Below are positions 44,887-53,170 of a DNA stretch of 64,000 nucleotides, piece after piece. The DNA is from CBDCYS01 sp965226245 (GTDB lineage: Bacteria > Acidobacteriota > Terriglobia > Bryobacterales > UBA6623). Both the position numbers and the translations under genes were made by a program. Numbering within the stretch: the first letter of the stretch is position 1; every line of letters begins with the position of its first letter. The notes under the pieces are model-generated. The model was not told where the DNA came from and did no database searches. It saw only the letters and a list, made by a program, of their open reading frames with translations. The stretch is taken from NCBI GenBank assembly GCA_965226245.1, contig CBDDCL010000015.1, forward strand, positions 3,286,001-3,350,000, in the 5' to 3' direction.

Positions 44887-45061
44887 CTTCTTCACCATAT
44901 TGACCACGCGTAAGTTGTTGATTCTTAAAGCTGCCAGAACCACAGAAACCGCAGAAATGCATATCTGTGGCACACATTTGGCACACACCCCCTAACCCGG
45001 ACGAGCCGGAACCAAAAAGGGACTCGTAAGTCCGATTCTTAGAAATTCCCTGTAACCTGTT

Positions 45062-45224
45062 GAAAACAAGACCGCCGCGGGGCCAGGCGCGGCTGGAGTT
45101 GCCCGACGGCGGCGCCAAGCGGCTGGTGACGCGGGGGACGCGGCGTGCCCAACAAGTGCTGCAGGCACTGGGGATCCGCGACCGCACGCCGCCGGGCGGC
45201 CCCGACCGAAAACCCCGCATGTAG
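45062..45224 (+). pseudogene. Fragment of an unidentified gene C-terminus
   Basis: About 54 residues of good codon structure ending at TAG 45,222-45,224: RLELPDGGAKRLVTRGTRRA and QQVLQALGIRDRTPPGG. There is no start codon and nothing upstream matches. It looks like the tail of a mobile-element protein, but I cannot name the family. Confidence 0.45.
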
Positions 45225-45293
45225 TGGCACACCCGGAACCCCGCTCCCGTGTTTTCAATCACTTACAGATGTTTTTGGCAAACATGGGTTAGG

Positions 45294-45321
45294 TTTTTTC
45301 GGAGACTGCGCTCCGAAAAAA
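45294..45321. terminator. Bidirectional rho-independent terminator candidate
   Basis: TTTTTTCGGAG, a six-base loop, and CTCCGAAAAAA form a perfect stem with A/T tracts on both sides. A second short hairpin, GCCCC-TTC-GGGGC (45,324-45,336), follows. It lies just upstream of the uncharacterised protein gene. Confidence 0.7.
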
Positions 45322-45378
45322 GGGCCCCTTCGGGGCAGCACATAACAGGGCTTGGTTTGGGCGGTTGCAAGATTCTCG

Positions 45379-47115
45379 ATGTGCTGCGTAAGCTGCGGAC
45401 TGTTCGTTCCGTTCGCAGCAGCAGGGAGTGTGGGGGATCAGTTCAGCGACCATTATCCAGATCTTTTGGAAGGCGGCTACGATTGCGTGGACCGTATCGT
45501 CTTAAATGCCTGCTTCCCAATGGGTGTCAGCGCAGCTGGTTTTCGCTATTGGTGGCGTTTGCTCCACGGTACCGACGCTAACCTCGAGAACGCGCATTTG
45601 ATGCGCATGGCGAGCCGCTTCAGCCGTTGTCTTCGTGCCTGGGCCAAAGCTCATCAGGTCCCGCTCGTGGATTGTTCAGCGGCAGAACCCAAACACGAGA
45701 TCGCCGCGCAATATCTCTCCACCCGCGAGGTGAAGCCAGGGCGATTCATGATACTCGTGGCGCGGGCTCCGGCCTTGGTGTGGGATGTCCAGATGTCAGG
45801 CGGCGGCAAGATTGGCAACATCGAGCGGAAGAAGCCGCGGCCTTACGTCAACCACTACCATTTTCATATCCTGGACGCGGAGTGGGGGCATGTCACCATC
45901 AAGATGAGCGGCCACCCTCTCTTCGGAGCCCAGGTGATGTTGAACGGTCACGAATACGTGGCCTGTGCAGCGCGCCAGAGGAAAATTGAATTCACCAAGA
46001 ACGGGAACTGTTTGACAGATACGGCTGACGCTGGCGGCTTGGCGGCGGTGGCAGACACCTTGTCCCAACAGCGGACCATCGGGCGCTTGAGCCAGCTCTG
46101 CGAGCGTTGGATTTACAGCAGCTGTCTGTTGTTTGCTTTGAACCTGGAAGAGCAGAAGCGGAGTGAGTTTCAATACCAATATTCGATCTGCCAGATGGAG
46201 TACAGCCGCCACCGGCAATTCTGGGCAGGCGGACAAATGGAGCAAGTTTTTCAGTCCCTGATCGACCGCACACGGGCCCCTTTGGGTTGGCGCCGAGTCA
46301 AGACGATTTTCGGGAGCAAGAAGCGGCCCTGCCGCCGCCAACTGCGAGAGGGCCGCTACGGAGTCGTAGTCGAGACACCTGCGTATGAGCTGACGGTGTT
46401 CAAAGTGCATTATGGCAAGTTGACCCTGAAGATCTACAGCAAAGGCGAAGGCGTACTCCGCATCGAGGCTGTGGTGCACAACACCAAGGAACTCTGCTGC
46501 GGGCGGTCGCTGCCGAACTGCCCCAAGATGGTGGAGTTGCTGCGAGGGATGCTGGAGCGCTTGCTGAATACGCTTCATTGCCTGGATGTCTGCTGCATCG
46601 CTGACGACACCCTGGAAAAGCTGGGGAGCGCTTCGCGGCTAGCCCGACTTTCGCAAAATCGGGCCTCCTTGGCTCAGGCGGCAGGCCTCACGCTTGGGCC
46701 GGACACATCCCGAGTCCTAGATGAAAGAAGTGTCGGCATCCAGCGCTCCAGCTCGAAGATCTTGACCGCCTGGCGTTGCTCGGCGCTCAAATCCGGCGCC
46801 AGCATCACCGTGGCACGGCGACCACGCTCCTGGCTGCGCACGCGCACCAAAGTGGCTTTCACCTCCGCCAGTGTCTTCATCATGCTCAGCGCCGACTGCC
46901 GCGTGCCCAGCGCCAAGCAAACCAGGCTGACCAGCGTCAGGCCGATCACGGTGGCGAACGTGTGCAAGCGCAACGAACTGTCGGCCCATTGGTGGGAAGG
47001 ACCCCAAGGCGCTCCCTCCCAGGGAGGTATTCTACAAGCTATGGACTCTGTGGCGTCCAATAACGCGGGGCAGTCCTTTTCAGCCTGGAAACACTTACGG
47101 CAAGGGGAGACCTGA
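45379..47115 (+). CDS. Uncharacterised conserved-looking protein, C-terminus replaced
   Basis: From ATG 45,379 (or TTG 45,352) the first 420 or so residues, to about 46,640, look like a genuine folded protein: YDCVDRIVLNACFP, YVNHYHFHILDAEWGHVTIK, FGAQVMLNGHEYVACAARQ, LCERWIYSSCLLFAL and GEGVLRIEAVVHNTKE. I recall similar hypothetical proteins in several phyla but no named domain or activity. The remaining 155 codons run antisense to a transposase fragment (46,674-46,997), so the native C-terminus has been lost or replaced. The many conserved-looking His, Asp, Glu and aromatic residues suggest an enzyme or nucleic-acid-binding protein; this is inference. Confidence 0.6.
   Translation: MCCVSCGLFVPFAAAGSVGDQFSDHYPDLLEGGYDCVDRIVLNACFPMGVSAAGFRYWWRLLHGTDANLENAHLMRMASRFSRCLRAWAKAHQVPLVDCSAAEPKHEIAAQYLSTREVKPGRFMILVARAPALVWDVQMSGGGKIGNIERKKPRPYVNHYHFHILDAEWGHVTIKMSGHPLFGAQVMLNGHEYVACAARQRKIEFTKNGNCLTDTADAGGLAAVADTLSQQRTIGRLSQLCERWIYSSCLLFALNLEEQKRSEFQYQYSICQMEYSRHRQFWAGGQMEQVFQSLIDRTRAPLGWRRVKTIFGSKKRPCRRQLREGRYGVVVETPAYELTVFKVHYGKLTLKIYSKGEGVLRIEAVVHNTKELCCGRSLPNCPKMVELLRGMLERLLNTLHCLDVCCIADDTLEKLGSASRLARLSQNRASLAQAAGLTLGPDTSRVLDERSVGIQRSSSKILTAWRCSALKSGASITVARRPRSWLRTRTKVAFTSASVFIMLSADCRVPSAKQTRLTSVRPITVANVCKRNELSAHWWEGPQGAPSQGGILQAMDSVASNNAGQSFSAWKHLRQGET
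46674..46997 (-). pseudogene. C-terminal fragment of an IS1634/IS4-type transposase
   Basis: About 107 residues beginning SHQWADSSLRLHTFATVIGL and continuing TRQSALSMMKTLAEVKATLV to KIFELERWMPTLLSS. This matches the end of IS1634-like DDE transposases, where W-x-D-x-x-(L/I)RVH-x-F precedes the last helices. The catalytic core is missing. Confidence 0.65.
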
Positions 47116-47120
47116 TCGCT

Positions 47121-47383
47121 TCATTGGATATACCCCAGCGACCGCAACGTCCGAAGCTGCTCGGGTGTGAGGGGCGAATCTTCGCCGCGGGTGAATCGCC
47201 GCGCGAGCGCTTGATGCGCCTCGAACTGGGCCTCAAGAAACTCGGTGTACTTCTTCACCAGGTCGGGCCGCCCCTCGTGCAGGCTTTTGAGACAGTAAGG
47301 GTCGTTCCAAAGGTCGTAGAGCAGGAAGGGCACGGGGGAGCGGCGTCTTTTGAGCTGTTCCCAATCGTCGTACTCCGGGGCTT
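47121..47383 (-). pseudogene. Sulfatase C-terminal fragment
   Basis: In frame from an upstream TAA the translation reads APEYDDWEQLKRRRSPVPF, then LLYDLWNDPYCLKSLHEGRP and a tail ending LTPEQLRTLRSLGYIQ. The LYDLxNDPxE-type block and the LRSLGY(I/V)Q end are those of type I sulfatases. The whole catalytic domain is missing. Confidence 0.75.
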
Positions 47384-47730
47384 AGTTGATCTCCAGCGAA
47401 GCGCCCCAGCGGCCAGACGTGGCATCAGGCGGCGGCCAGAGAGGGCGGCGAGTGGATGCACAGCTCAGCGGAGCCCCCAAGCTGGGCAAGCACCGCAGGC
47501 TGAGTTTTACAGCAAAGGGGGGGCAAAAGGAAGCAAGAAAACAAATCCTCACCTATCCTCAAATATGTAATATTTATTACAACTTTATATCAGATCCTTC
47601 CAAAACAAGATTTTGATCAGCGGGCGGACTTCTCAGGTTCGCTAATCAGGTATCAAGGGCGACGGGGAGGTGTTGCTGAGCCATTTTATCCAATAGGTGC
47701 CTTTTGGACGGTCCTAAGCCCACGTCGAGA
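47384..47730. other. Spacer between sulfatase fragment and nitrilase, no gene seen
   Basis: About 350 bases. Part of it (47,560-47,600) is markedly AT-rich compared with the surroundings, which fits foreign or junction DNA. No coding frame is supported. Confidence 0.5.
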
Positions 47731-48630
47731 TCATGTACGATGGCGATGCATCAATGGTTCGCCAAATAAATCTGTCCGAATGAACGGCTCCGTGACGACG
47801 GTGTCCGCCAACGGGGTGTACAGCGATGGGCGCCGAAACGCGTCGCCCCAATACTTTGTTCGGCGCCAGGTCCGGTTCCAGTCGAGATCGAAGCTGGCCA
47901 TGAACACATCCTCGGTCTCGCCCGCCATCACGACAACGCCGCCGTCGGAATTGCAGGCCAGGGAATGTCCATCGTGCTGCGGCGCCGCATAATTCGCCAT
48001 CGCCGTCGCCACCATATTTTCGAACGCGCGGGCGCGGAACTGGTGGATACGGATGTGATCGTATTCGGTCAGACTGCAGGCGTTAGGCGTTAGGATTAGC
48101 TCTGCGCCCTGGATCATCAGCAGACGCGCACTCTCCGGGAACTCGCGATCGTAGCAGATCATGGCGCCGATCCGCACGGGTCCGACGCGGGTGTCCAGCT
48201 CAGCGGTGGAGAAGTCGGTTCCGGGCGTGCAGACGACCTCAGGATTTTCGTAGCAGCAGGTATGGACCTTCCCGTAGGTGAACAGGATGTCGCCGTGCCG
48301 GTCGATCAGGGATACCGAATTCCTCGGCCGCCCGGACCAGGTCTCGAGGTAGGTCACCGCCAATGCCATATCGAGCTCGCGGGCGAGATTCCGGTGCTGC
48401 CGGATGAAGTCGCTATCGCGATCGATGGACAGATCCATCCACGAGTCCCGCGCACCCTCGACCGCCGGGTCGTAGCATTGGTAGCCGATGTTCCACATCT
48501 CGGGGAACAGCGCGATATCGGCGCCCTGCTCCGCCGCGCGACGGCAAAACGCCTCTCCCTTCTCGAGATTGGCCACCTGATCTCTGCCCTGCGCCGCCAT
48601 CTGCAGCAATGCAACCTTGAGATGCGTCAT
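47731..48630 (-). CDS. Carbon-nitrogen hydrolase (nitrilase superfamily)
   Basis: A 299-residue amidase-type enzyme with the Glu-Lys-Cys triad: Glu in ALFPEMWNIG, Lys in FTYGKVHTC and Cys in GAMICYDREFPES. Such enzymes hydrolyse amides, N-carbamoyl compounds or nitriles; the substrate is unknown. It appears intact although it lies within a region of gene fragments, so it may be cargo of the island or a survivor of the original chromosome. Confidence 0.88.
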   Translation of the reverse strand: MTHLKVALLQMAAQGRDQVANLEKGEAFCRRAAEQGADIALFPEMWNIGYQCYDPAVEGARDSWMDLSIDRDSDFIRQHRNLARELDMALAVTYLETWSGRPRNSVSLIDRHGDILFTYGKVHTCCYENPEVVCTPGTDFSTAELDTRVGPVRIGAMICYDREFPESARLLMIQGAELILTPNACSLTEYDHIRIHQFRARAFENMVATAMANYAAPQHDGHSLACNSDGGVVVMAGETEDVFMASFDLDWNRTWRRTKYWGDAFRRPSLYTPLADTVVTEPFIRTDLFGEPLMHRHRT

Positions 48631-49048
48631 TCCAGCCTCGTGAATTTTCTCGGCATGGCAGGCGGGCGGACCTACGTTCCTCAGTATAAGGAGCCGCGCG
48701 GCGCGCGACCCCTCTCTGGGTCCGACGTGGCTGATGAGGCTGCTTGGCTTGCGTCTGCTTCGACCGCCGACTCAGGCCCTTGAGACGTGGGATCGACAAT
48801 TGTTAGTGACAAAAGAGTTTTTGAGTGCCTATCCACAGTCGATGTTGTCGAGTGAGATTGTAGGTCGGACGGCAGCGTATCGCAAAGGCCAGAGCGGCCA
48901 AAGTATCCGAATTCCAAACCAGCGCTCCTAGTCGTAGGCAAGTTGTCCCCCGCCTGAATCCTCCCTTGTCGGCAAGGGTTGATCCATACCCTGAATCTTC
49001 GTGAGAAGCCAGTCACGGCGCACTGCGGGGCTGCCCCACAATGGTCTT
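48631..49048. other. Spacer, no supported gene
   Basis: About 420 bases. A plus-strand frame of 65 codons ends at 48,931 but lacks a ribosome site and I cannot connect it to a family. Confidence 0.45.
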
Positions 49049-49225
49049 GTGCCGCCCAAGAAGGGGCCTCCTTCCATCTTTCAACTCAGAATCTCTCTCC
49101 TCGGAATCAAGCCGCCTGTCTGGCGACAGATCCAGGTTCCGGACCACAATCCTGCTCTGCTGCCTGCATGACGCCATTCAGGCTGTCATGGGTTGGACGG
49201 ATCAGTTGGGCCATGAACGACCTCA
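49049..49225 (+). pseudogene. Fragment of a pRiA4b ORF3-like protein, frameshifted
   Basis: VPPKKGPPS precedes IFQLRISLLGIKPPVWRQIQ, then VPD. The next frame gives LHDAIQAVMGWTDQLGHE. Together these are the N-terminal half of the plasmid pRiA4b ORF3-like family (pattern QLKVTLxGxxPPIWRRIQVP...LHxxIQxAMGW), with a frameshift near 49,155. The second half is missing. The family travels on plasmids and islands. Confidence 0.75.
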
Positions 49226-49642
49226 TTCAGTTGCTCATTGTTCCCGGTCGCTTACAGCCGGAGCACGAGGTCGGTTGTCCACAAAACCGGCGTTTTTTGG
49301 AAGACTTTATGGAGATGCTTATTAGACACATCCAGGGTTGAAAACACAAAGGATTTCTATTCAATGATCGTGGAGGGGATTTCTGGACAATCTTTCAGGC
49401 TAGTACTCACAGGGTTCTGCACTGGCCAACACTGCCGAGAGTTCGTCCATTACAGATTCGTGACTTACTGTAGTGTGTGTAGCAGTTGTAAACTATGCTG
49501 GGCGCAATCCACTGCACTGCACCAACGCACGAACTGAGGATATCGCCGCGATAGTATTGGAAAAGTTTCCAGATCCCCACTCTCCGACATACCTAACTCC
49601 TTGTTTTCCGGCTTGTTGGCTAAGGTTTCCGTTTCCGGATAG
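49226..49642. other. Spacer, no supported gene
   Basis: About 415 bases with lower GC than the flanks. GTTTCC-type short repeats occur here (near 49,625-49,648) and again at 50,335-50,372. No gene is supported. Confidence 0.45.
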
Positions 49643-50236
49643 TTTCCACATGGACCACGGCCCATTCACTATCGGGAATGGTTTTACGCCAAGTTATGCC
49701 AGTTCCTGGAGATTCTCATCTACGAGCAGTTGCAGGTCCTGGGAAGCTGGGAAGAAGGCGGGATGCACGAACCGCGCACCGACCGGCCCTGGGAGGAAGG
49801 CTTCAGGGTGGTGTTCATTGACCCGCCGGCGTCGACCGAGGAAGTCGAGTCCGCCTTCGTTCCCGAAGACAACGAGTGGGACACCTGGGAGGAGCTGGTG
49901 GGCGAGTTAAGCCGTACCGAGCGGAACCGACTGACGGTGCTGAGCGAGATCCTGGCAAAACGGATCAAGGAAGGTCCTTCGACACGACAACCCGGCAGAG
50001 AATGGGTCAAGACCCAAGACCGTAACCGCATCATTCGCAACTTGTTATTGCGCGGGGAGAGTCGAGAACGCATCTGTGAGGAGCTGCATCGACAATCGAT
50101 CCCAACGCTGCCCTCGATGCAAAAGCACGGCGTCCACAGCTGGGTTCAAGGCTGGGGAAACCCCGAGTTGCGCAAGGCCATCCAGCGGATGATTTCTAAA
50201 CAGGCCCGTTTTGCGCACCTTGTCAAGTCCCCTTAG
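49643..50236 (+). CDS. Hypothetical protein of the island, start uncertain
   Basis: Up to 197 codons after the in-frame TAG at 49,640. The translation has normal composition (REWFYAKLCQFLEILIYEQL, WEEGFRVVFIDPPASTEEVE, and IIRNLLLRGESRERICEELH). No ATG lies upstream, so TTG 49,730 (168 residues) is the best start, though the preceding 29 codons also look coding and the 5' end may have been lost. The basic C-terminus (about residues 100-160) could bind nucleic acid. I do not recognise a family. Confidence 0.55.
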   Translation, partial: FPHGPRPIHYREWFYAKLCQFLEILIYEQLQVLGSWEEGGMHEPRTDRPWEEGFRVVFIDPPASTEEVESAFVPEDNEWDTWEELVGELSRTERNRLTVLSEILAKRIKEGPSTRQPGREWVKTQDRNRIIRNLLLRGESRERICEELHRQSIPTLPSMQKHGVHSWVQGWGNPELRKAIQRMISKQARFAHLVKSP

Positions 50237-50402
50237 TTTCCGGACGGTTTCCTCTCTATTGATCCCCGCCTCCTGACCCCTCTGTATCTGCCGCAAAGGC
50301 AGGTGACTTACGTGTCCCTCTCGATCACTTGTTTCCAAAGGGTTTCCAGATTTATTTCCAACGAGTTGAAAGAAAAATCGATGGGATACTGCTCATCAGA
50401 AC

Positions 50403-50627
50403 GTGAAACGCACCACCGCCAACAAGCTCCACCCCGTAGCCGTGTCTCAGTTGCTTACGGCGAAGGACCTGGAATCTCGCCTCAAGGTGGACGCCAAGAC
50501 AATCTACTCCTGGGTCCGCCGTGGGCTGATTCCCTACGTCCGGCTCCAGTCCGCCGTCCGCTTCCGGGAACACGAGATTGCCGACTGGCTGGAAGGTAAC
50601 AGTTTTCACCTGGGTCACCGCCCCTAA
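50403..50627 (+). CDS. Excisionase-like helix-turn-helix protein
   Basis: A 74-residue protein with a MerR/HTH_17-type fold: LLTAKDLESRLKVDAKTIYS, then WVRRGLIPYVRL and VRFREHEIADWLEG. Small proteins of this form serve as excisionases or regulators on integrative elements. GTG 50,403 is the start. No integrase gene is present in the window, so excision function is unlikely to be autonomous. Confidence 0.75.
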   Translation: MKRTTANKLHPVAVSQLLTAKDLESRLKVDAKTIYSWVRRGLIPYVRLQSAVRFREHEIADWLEGNSFHLGHRP

Positions 50628-50639
50628 ACTCACCCCAGA

Positions 50640-50985
50640 ACACTGCTCCCAGTACACGCGCACCTTGTCGTACGTCCGGACGGCGGTTGCCTTGTCGATC
50701 GAGACGACCATCCCTTTTCCGCGATAGCCCCGGTTTACAGAGTGCGAAGTGATGTCTTCTGCCAAAACTCACGCTCCAGCTTTTGCTCTTAGTCGTCATC
50801 CAGCTCTGCCGCCTCCAGGAGCCATATCTTCGTTTAGTTAGGTCTTCGTTGATAAGCTGGACCGCGGGGATTCAGTTTTCGTAGGAGAGGCGGACGGGTT
50901 CGGTCACCGATTGTTTGAACTTGTAGATCGAGACGTAATCGCCGAAGATCTGGCGGGTCCTATCCTCACCCGCCATCAGGGGCGT
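50640..50985 (-). pseudogene. hsdR: Decayed type I restriction endonuclease fragment (hsdR)
   Basis: Three frames together follow the HsdR order. First PLMAGEDRTRQIFGDYVSIY with KFKQSV and YEN, a TGA, then IPAVQLINEDL. Next, shifted, LLEAAELDDD, a TAA, EQKLEREF. Finally MAEDITSHSVNRGYRGKGMV and VSIDKATAVRTYDKVRVYW. The segment corresponds to the region after the helicase motifs, with a deletion between LEREF and AEDI, two in-frame stops and at least two frameshifts. No hsdM or hsdS is nearby. Confidence 0.8.
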
Positions 50986-50996
50986 TCCGGGTGAAT

Positions 50997-51569
50997 CTAA
51001 TGAAGGCGGTTTGGGCCGTAGGTCTGCTCGGGTGACATGTAGGCCACCGTGCCCAGCGTGGTATCTAGCTTCGTGAGCCTCGAGCGGTCAGCAAGCTGAG
51101 CCAGCCCGAAGTCCATGATGATCACCCGCCGCTCAGCCGTGCCCAATGGGGTGACCATGAGATTGGCGGGCTTGATGTCGCGGTGGACGATCTTTTTCTC
51201 GTGGGCGGCCTGCAAGCCTTGGGCGGTTTGGATAGCGGCGTCGAGAGCGTCCTTGAGCTTCAGCGGGCCGGCCTCGATTTTCTTCTCCAGCGGCTCGCCT
51301 TCGAGAAAGGCCATGGCAATGAAGGTTCGGCCGTCCACTTCGTCGATTTCGTGGACCGTGCAGATATTGGGATGATCGAGCGCGGCGGCAGCCTTGGCTT
51401 CACGGATGAAGCGCTCGCGGGCCTCGGCGTCCTGGAGCAAATGGGGCGCGAGAAACTTCAGCGCGACGCTGCGCTCGAGTTTGGTGTCCTCGGCTTTGTA
51501 GACGATCCCCATGCCGCCTTCGCCGAGGTTCCCGGTGACGCGGTAGTGCGAGATGTTTTGGCCGATCAT
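50997..51569 (-). pseudogene. Ser/Thr protein kinase, truncated after the activation loop
   Basis: About 190 residues of a PknB-type kinase: glycine loop GNLGEGGMGIVYKAED, ATP lysine in VALKFLAP, HRDIKPANLMV and DFGLAQL. The frame stops soon after the substrate-binding MSPEQ, at the border with the hsdR fragment. The rest of the C-lobe and any sensor domain are missing, so it is probably inactive. ATG 51,569 is the likely start. Confidence 0.85.
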
Positions 51570-51594
51570 GGCTGCATCAATTAGATTGTAACGC

Positions 51595-51807
51595 CTAGAT
51601 TGCACCGCCCCATGAGAGCGGGTTGCTTAGCGAGTGCGGGATTGCCCGCGCCCCAGAGGTTGAATACTTGTCCATGAGGGACAAGCCGGCCTGACGTGGC
51701 GCCCCTCGCATGGGCTTTTGCGAAGACGCCTGCGCTCTGTGGCCCGCACCGAGAGCGCCGGCCCCAACCGCGGCCAGCCATTGCCGGCGTGTGAATCGGG
51801 TGTGCAC
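51595..51807 (-). pseudogene. Tat signal peptide and N-terminus of a lost exported protein
   Basis: From GTG 51,807 the frame reads MHTRFTRRQWLAAVGAGALG, a twin-arginine signal with RRQWL and a hydrophobic stretch, then KPMRGAPRQAGLSLMDKYST and soon stops. The N-terminus resembles exported enzymes with a start of the KxMRGA type, but the rest is gone. Confidence 0.6.
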
Positions 51808-51874
51808 ATGTAGTGTCCCCCTTGGGCGCGTTCAATCCGTTCGTCCAACACCTTGGACCTATTTGGCGGAAGAC

Positions 51875-52023
51875 TCCAGACGCAGATTCAGAGCCCCAGG
51901 CGGGAGCCTGGGGTCAACGGCCTCGGCATCCGAGCCCTTCCTCGGGAAAGTAGTTTTGGTTTTTCGTTATGTTTGACAGGTTGACCCCAGGCTCCCGCCT
52001 GGGGCTCTGAATCTGCGTCTGGA
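51875..52023. repeat. 44-bp perfect inverted repeat with internal palindromes
   Basis: Arms at 51,875-51,918 (starting TCCAGACGCAGATTCAGAGC) and 51,980-52,023 are exact reverse complements separated by 61 bases. Each arm contains CCCAGGC-GGGA-GCCTGGG, so each can also fold on itself. It marks the right side of the decayed island. It may be a small non-autonomous mobile element or a REP-type structure. Confidence 0.88.
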
Positions 52024-52124
52024 ATTTCCGCGGCGTTTGACAAGGATTTGATCTGCGTCTGGAATTTTCTGGCACGCTTGGCGAGGATTTGATCTGCGTC
52101 TGGAATTTTCTGGCACGTTTGACA
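52011..52124 (+). repeat. Three tandem direct repeats of 40-41 bp
   Basis: Units start ATCTGCGTCTGGAATTT at 52,011, 52,051 and 52,092, each followed by variants of TGGCACG(C/T)TTGxCxAGG. The first unit overlaps the end of the 44-bp inverted repeat, which holds the same motif reversed at its left arm. Confidence 0.8.
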
Positions 52125-52186
52125 AGGGCCAGCGCGGCCGCTGCTATTGAAAATCTCACGCGGCGGAGCTACCATCCTTAGTGTCG

Positions 52187-53170
52187 ATGAGATTTCGGCG
52201 TCTCTGCTTCGCGGCGTTGCTGGCCGGGGTCGCCGCCTCGGCTGCCGATGCCACCCTCGAGCTGCGCGGACGCATTGACCCTCCCAGGCGCGCGATGGTG
52301 GGGCTCCACGGCTCCACGCACCCCTTCCAGCAGCACACGCTCAGCGACTCGAAGGGCCGTTTCCGGTTCAAGAAGCTGCCCCGGGGAACCTACACCATTT
52401 CCGTGTTCGACCCGCGCCGGGGAGAGTCCCGCCGCACCGTGGAGGTGACGGAGAGTTTCGCCGACGACAAAGGCCGCATCGAGGTGACGATTCCTTTCCA
52501 GCCCTCGAAAGACGAGCGCGGCCGAACAGCACTTCGCTCCAATACCGTCCATGCGCGCGAGCTGAGTATTTCGCCCAAGGCGTCGAACTTGATGCGAAAA
52601 GCCCGCAGCAACCTCGGCAGGAGTCAGAGCGACGCCGCGGTGAGCGATCTCCAGGAAGCCGTCCGGATTTCCCCGCAATTTGTTACGGCCTGGAATCTGC
52701 TGGGGACCATCTCCTATCAAAGAGGGGAATATGATCAAGCCGAAAAATATTTCCGGTCGGCATTGGAACACGATGACGACGCCTTTGAGCCGACCGTCAA
52801 CCTGGGCGGGACATTGCTCTCGATGGGCCGCCACGAGGAGGCTTTCCGCTACAACCAGTTCGCCGTCCTGGACCGCCCCGAAAGCGCGCTCGCGAACTCA
52901 CAGATGGGAATGAACCATTTCTACCTCGGGGATCACCAAAAGGCTTTCGATTATCTGGAAAAAGCCAAGCGACTCGACCCCTCCCATTTTTCAATTCCTC
53001 AGTACCTGCTAGCCGAGATATACGCGGCGCAAGGCAGGCTCGAAGAAGCGATCAGCGAGCTGCGGGACATTTTGAAACGCCACCCGGACTCCGAGATGGC
53101 GGAAGGCATCCGCGAGTCGATCAAGAGGCTGAAAGCCGCAAAGTCATCGGCACGGATTGATCAACGGTGA
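52187..53170 (+). CDS. Exported TPR protein with a carboxypeptidase-regulatory-like domain
   Basis: A 327-residue protein with a signal peptide (RLCFAALLAGVAASAADA), a short beta-sandwich of the carboxypeptidase-regulatory type (residues about 25-105, with GRFRFKKLPRGTYTISVFDP) and four or five TPRs (for example AWNLLGTISYQRGEYDQAEK and YFRSAL). Probably periplasmic or membrane-facing. GTG 52,181 is a possible alternative start. Its stop overlaps that of the convergent glycosyltransferase by ten bases. Confidence 0.8.
   Translation: MRFRRLCFAALLAGVAASAADATLELRGRIDPPRRAMVGLHGSTHPFQQHTLSDSKGRFRFKKLPRGTYTISVFDPRRGESRRTVEVTESFADDKGRIEVTIPFQPSKDERGRTALRSNTVHARELSISPKASNLMRKARSNLGRSQSDAAVSDLQEAVRISPQFVTAWNLLGTISYQRGEYDQAEKYFRSALEHDDDAFEPTVNLGGTLLSMGRHEEAFRYNQFAVLDRPESALANSQMGMNHFYLGDHQKAFDYLEKAKRLDPSHFSIPQYLLAEIYAAQGRLEEAISELRDILKRHPDSEMAEGIRESIKRLKAAKSSARIDQR

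Noticed and set aside
45796..46578. 260-codon minus-strand frame opposite the uncharacterised protein
   Set aside because: The plus-strand frame has the protein-like motifs; this one has a shadow-like composition.
52011..52124. CRISPR array
   Set aside because: Only three units with related, not unique, sequence between the repeats, and no cas genes in the window.
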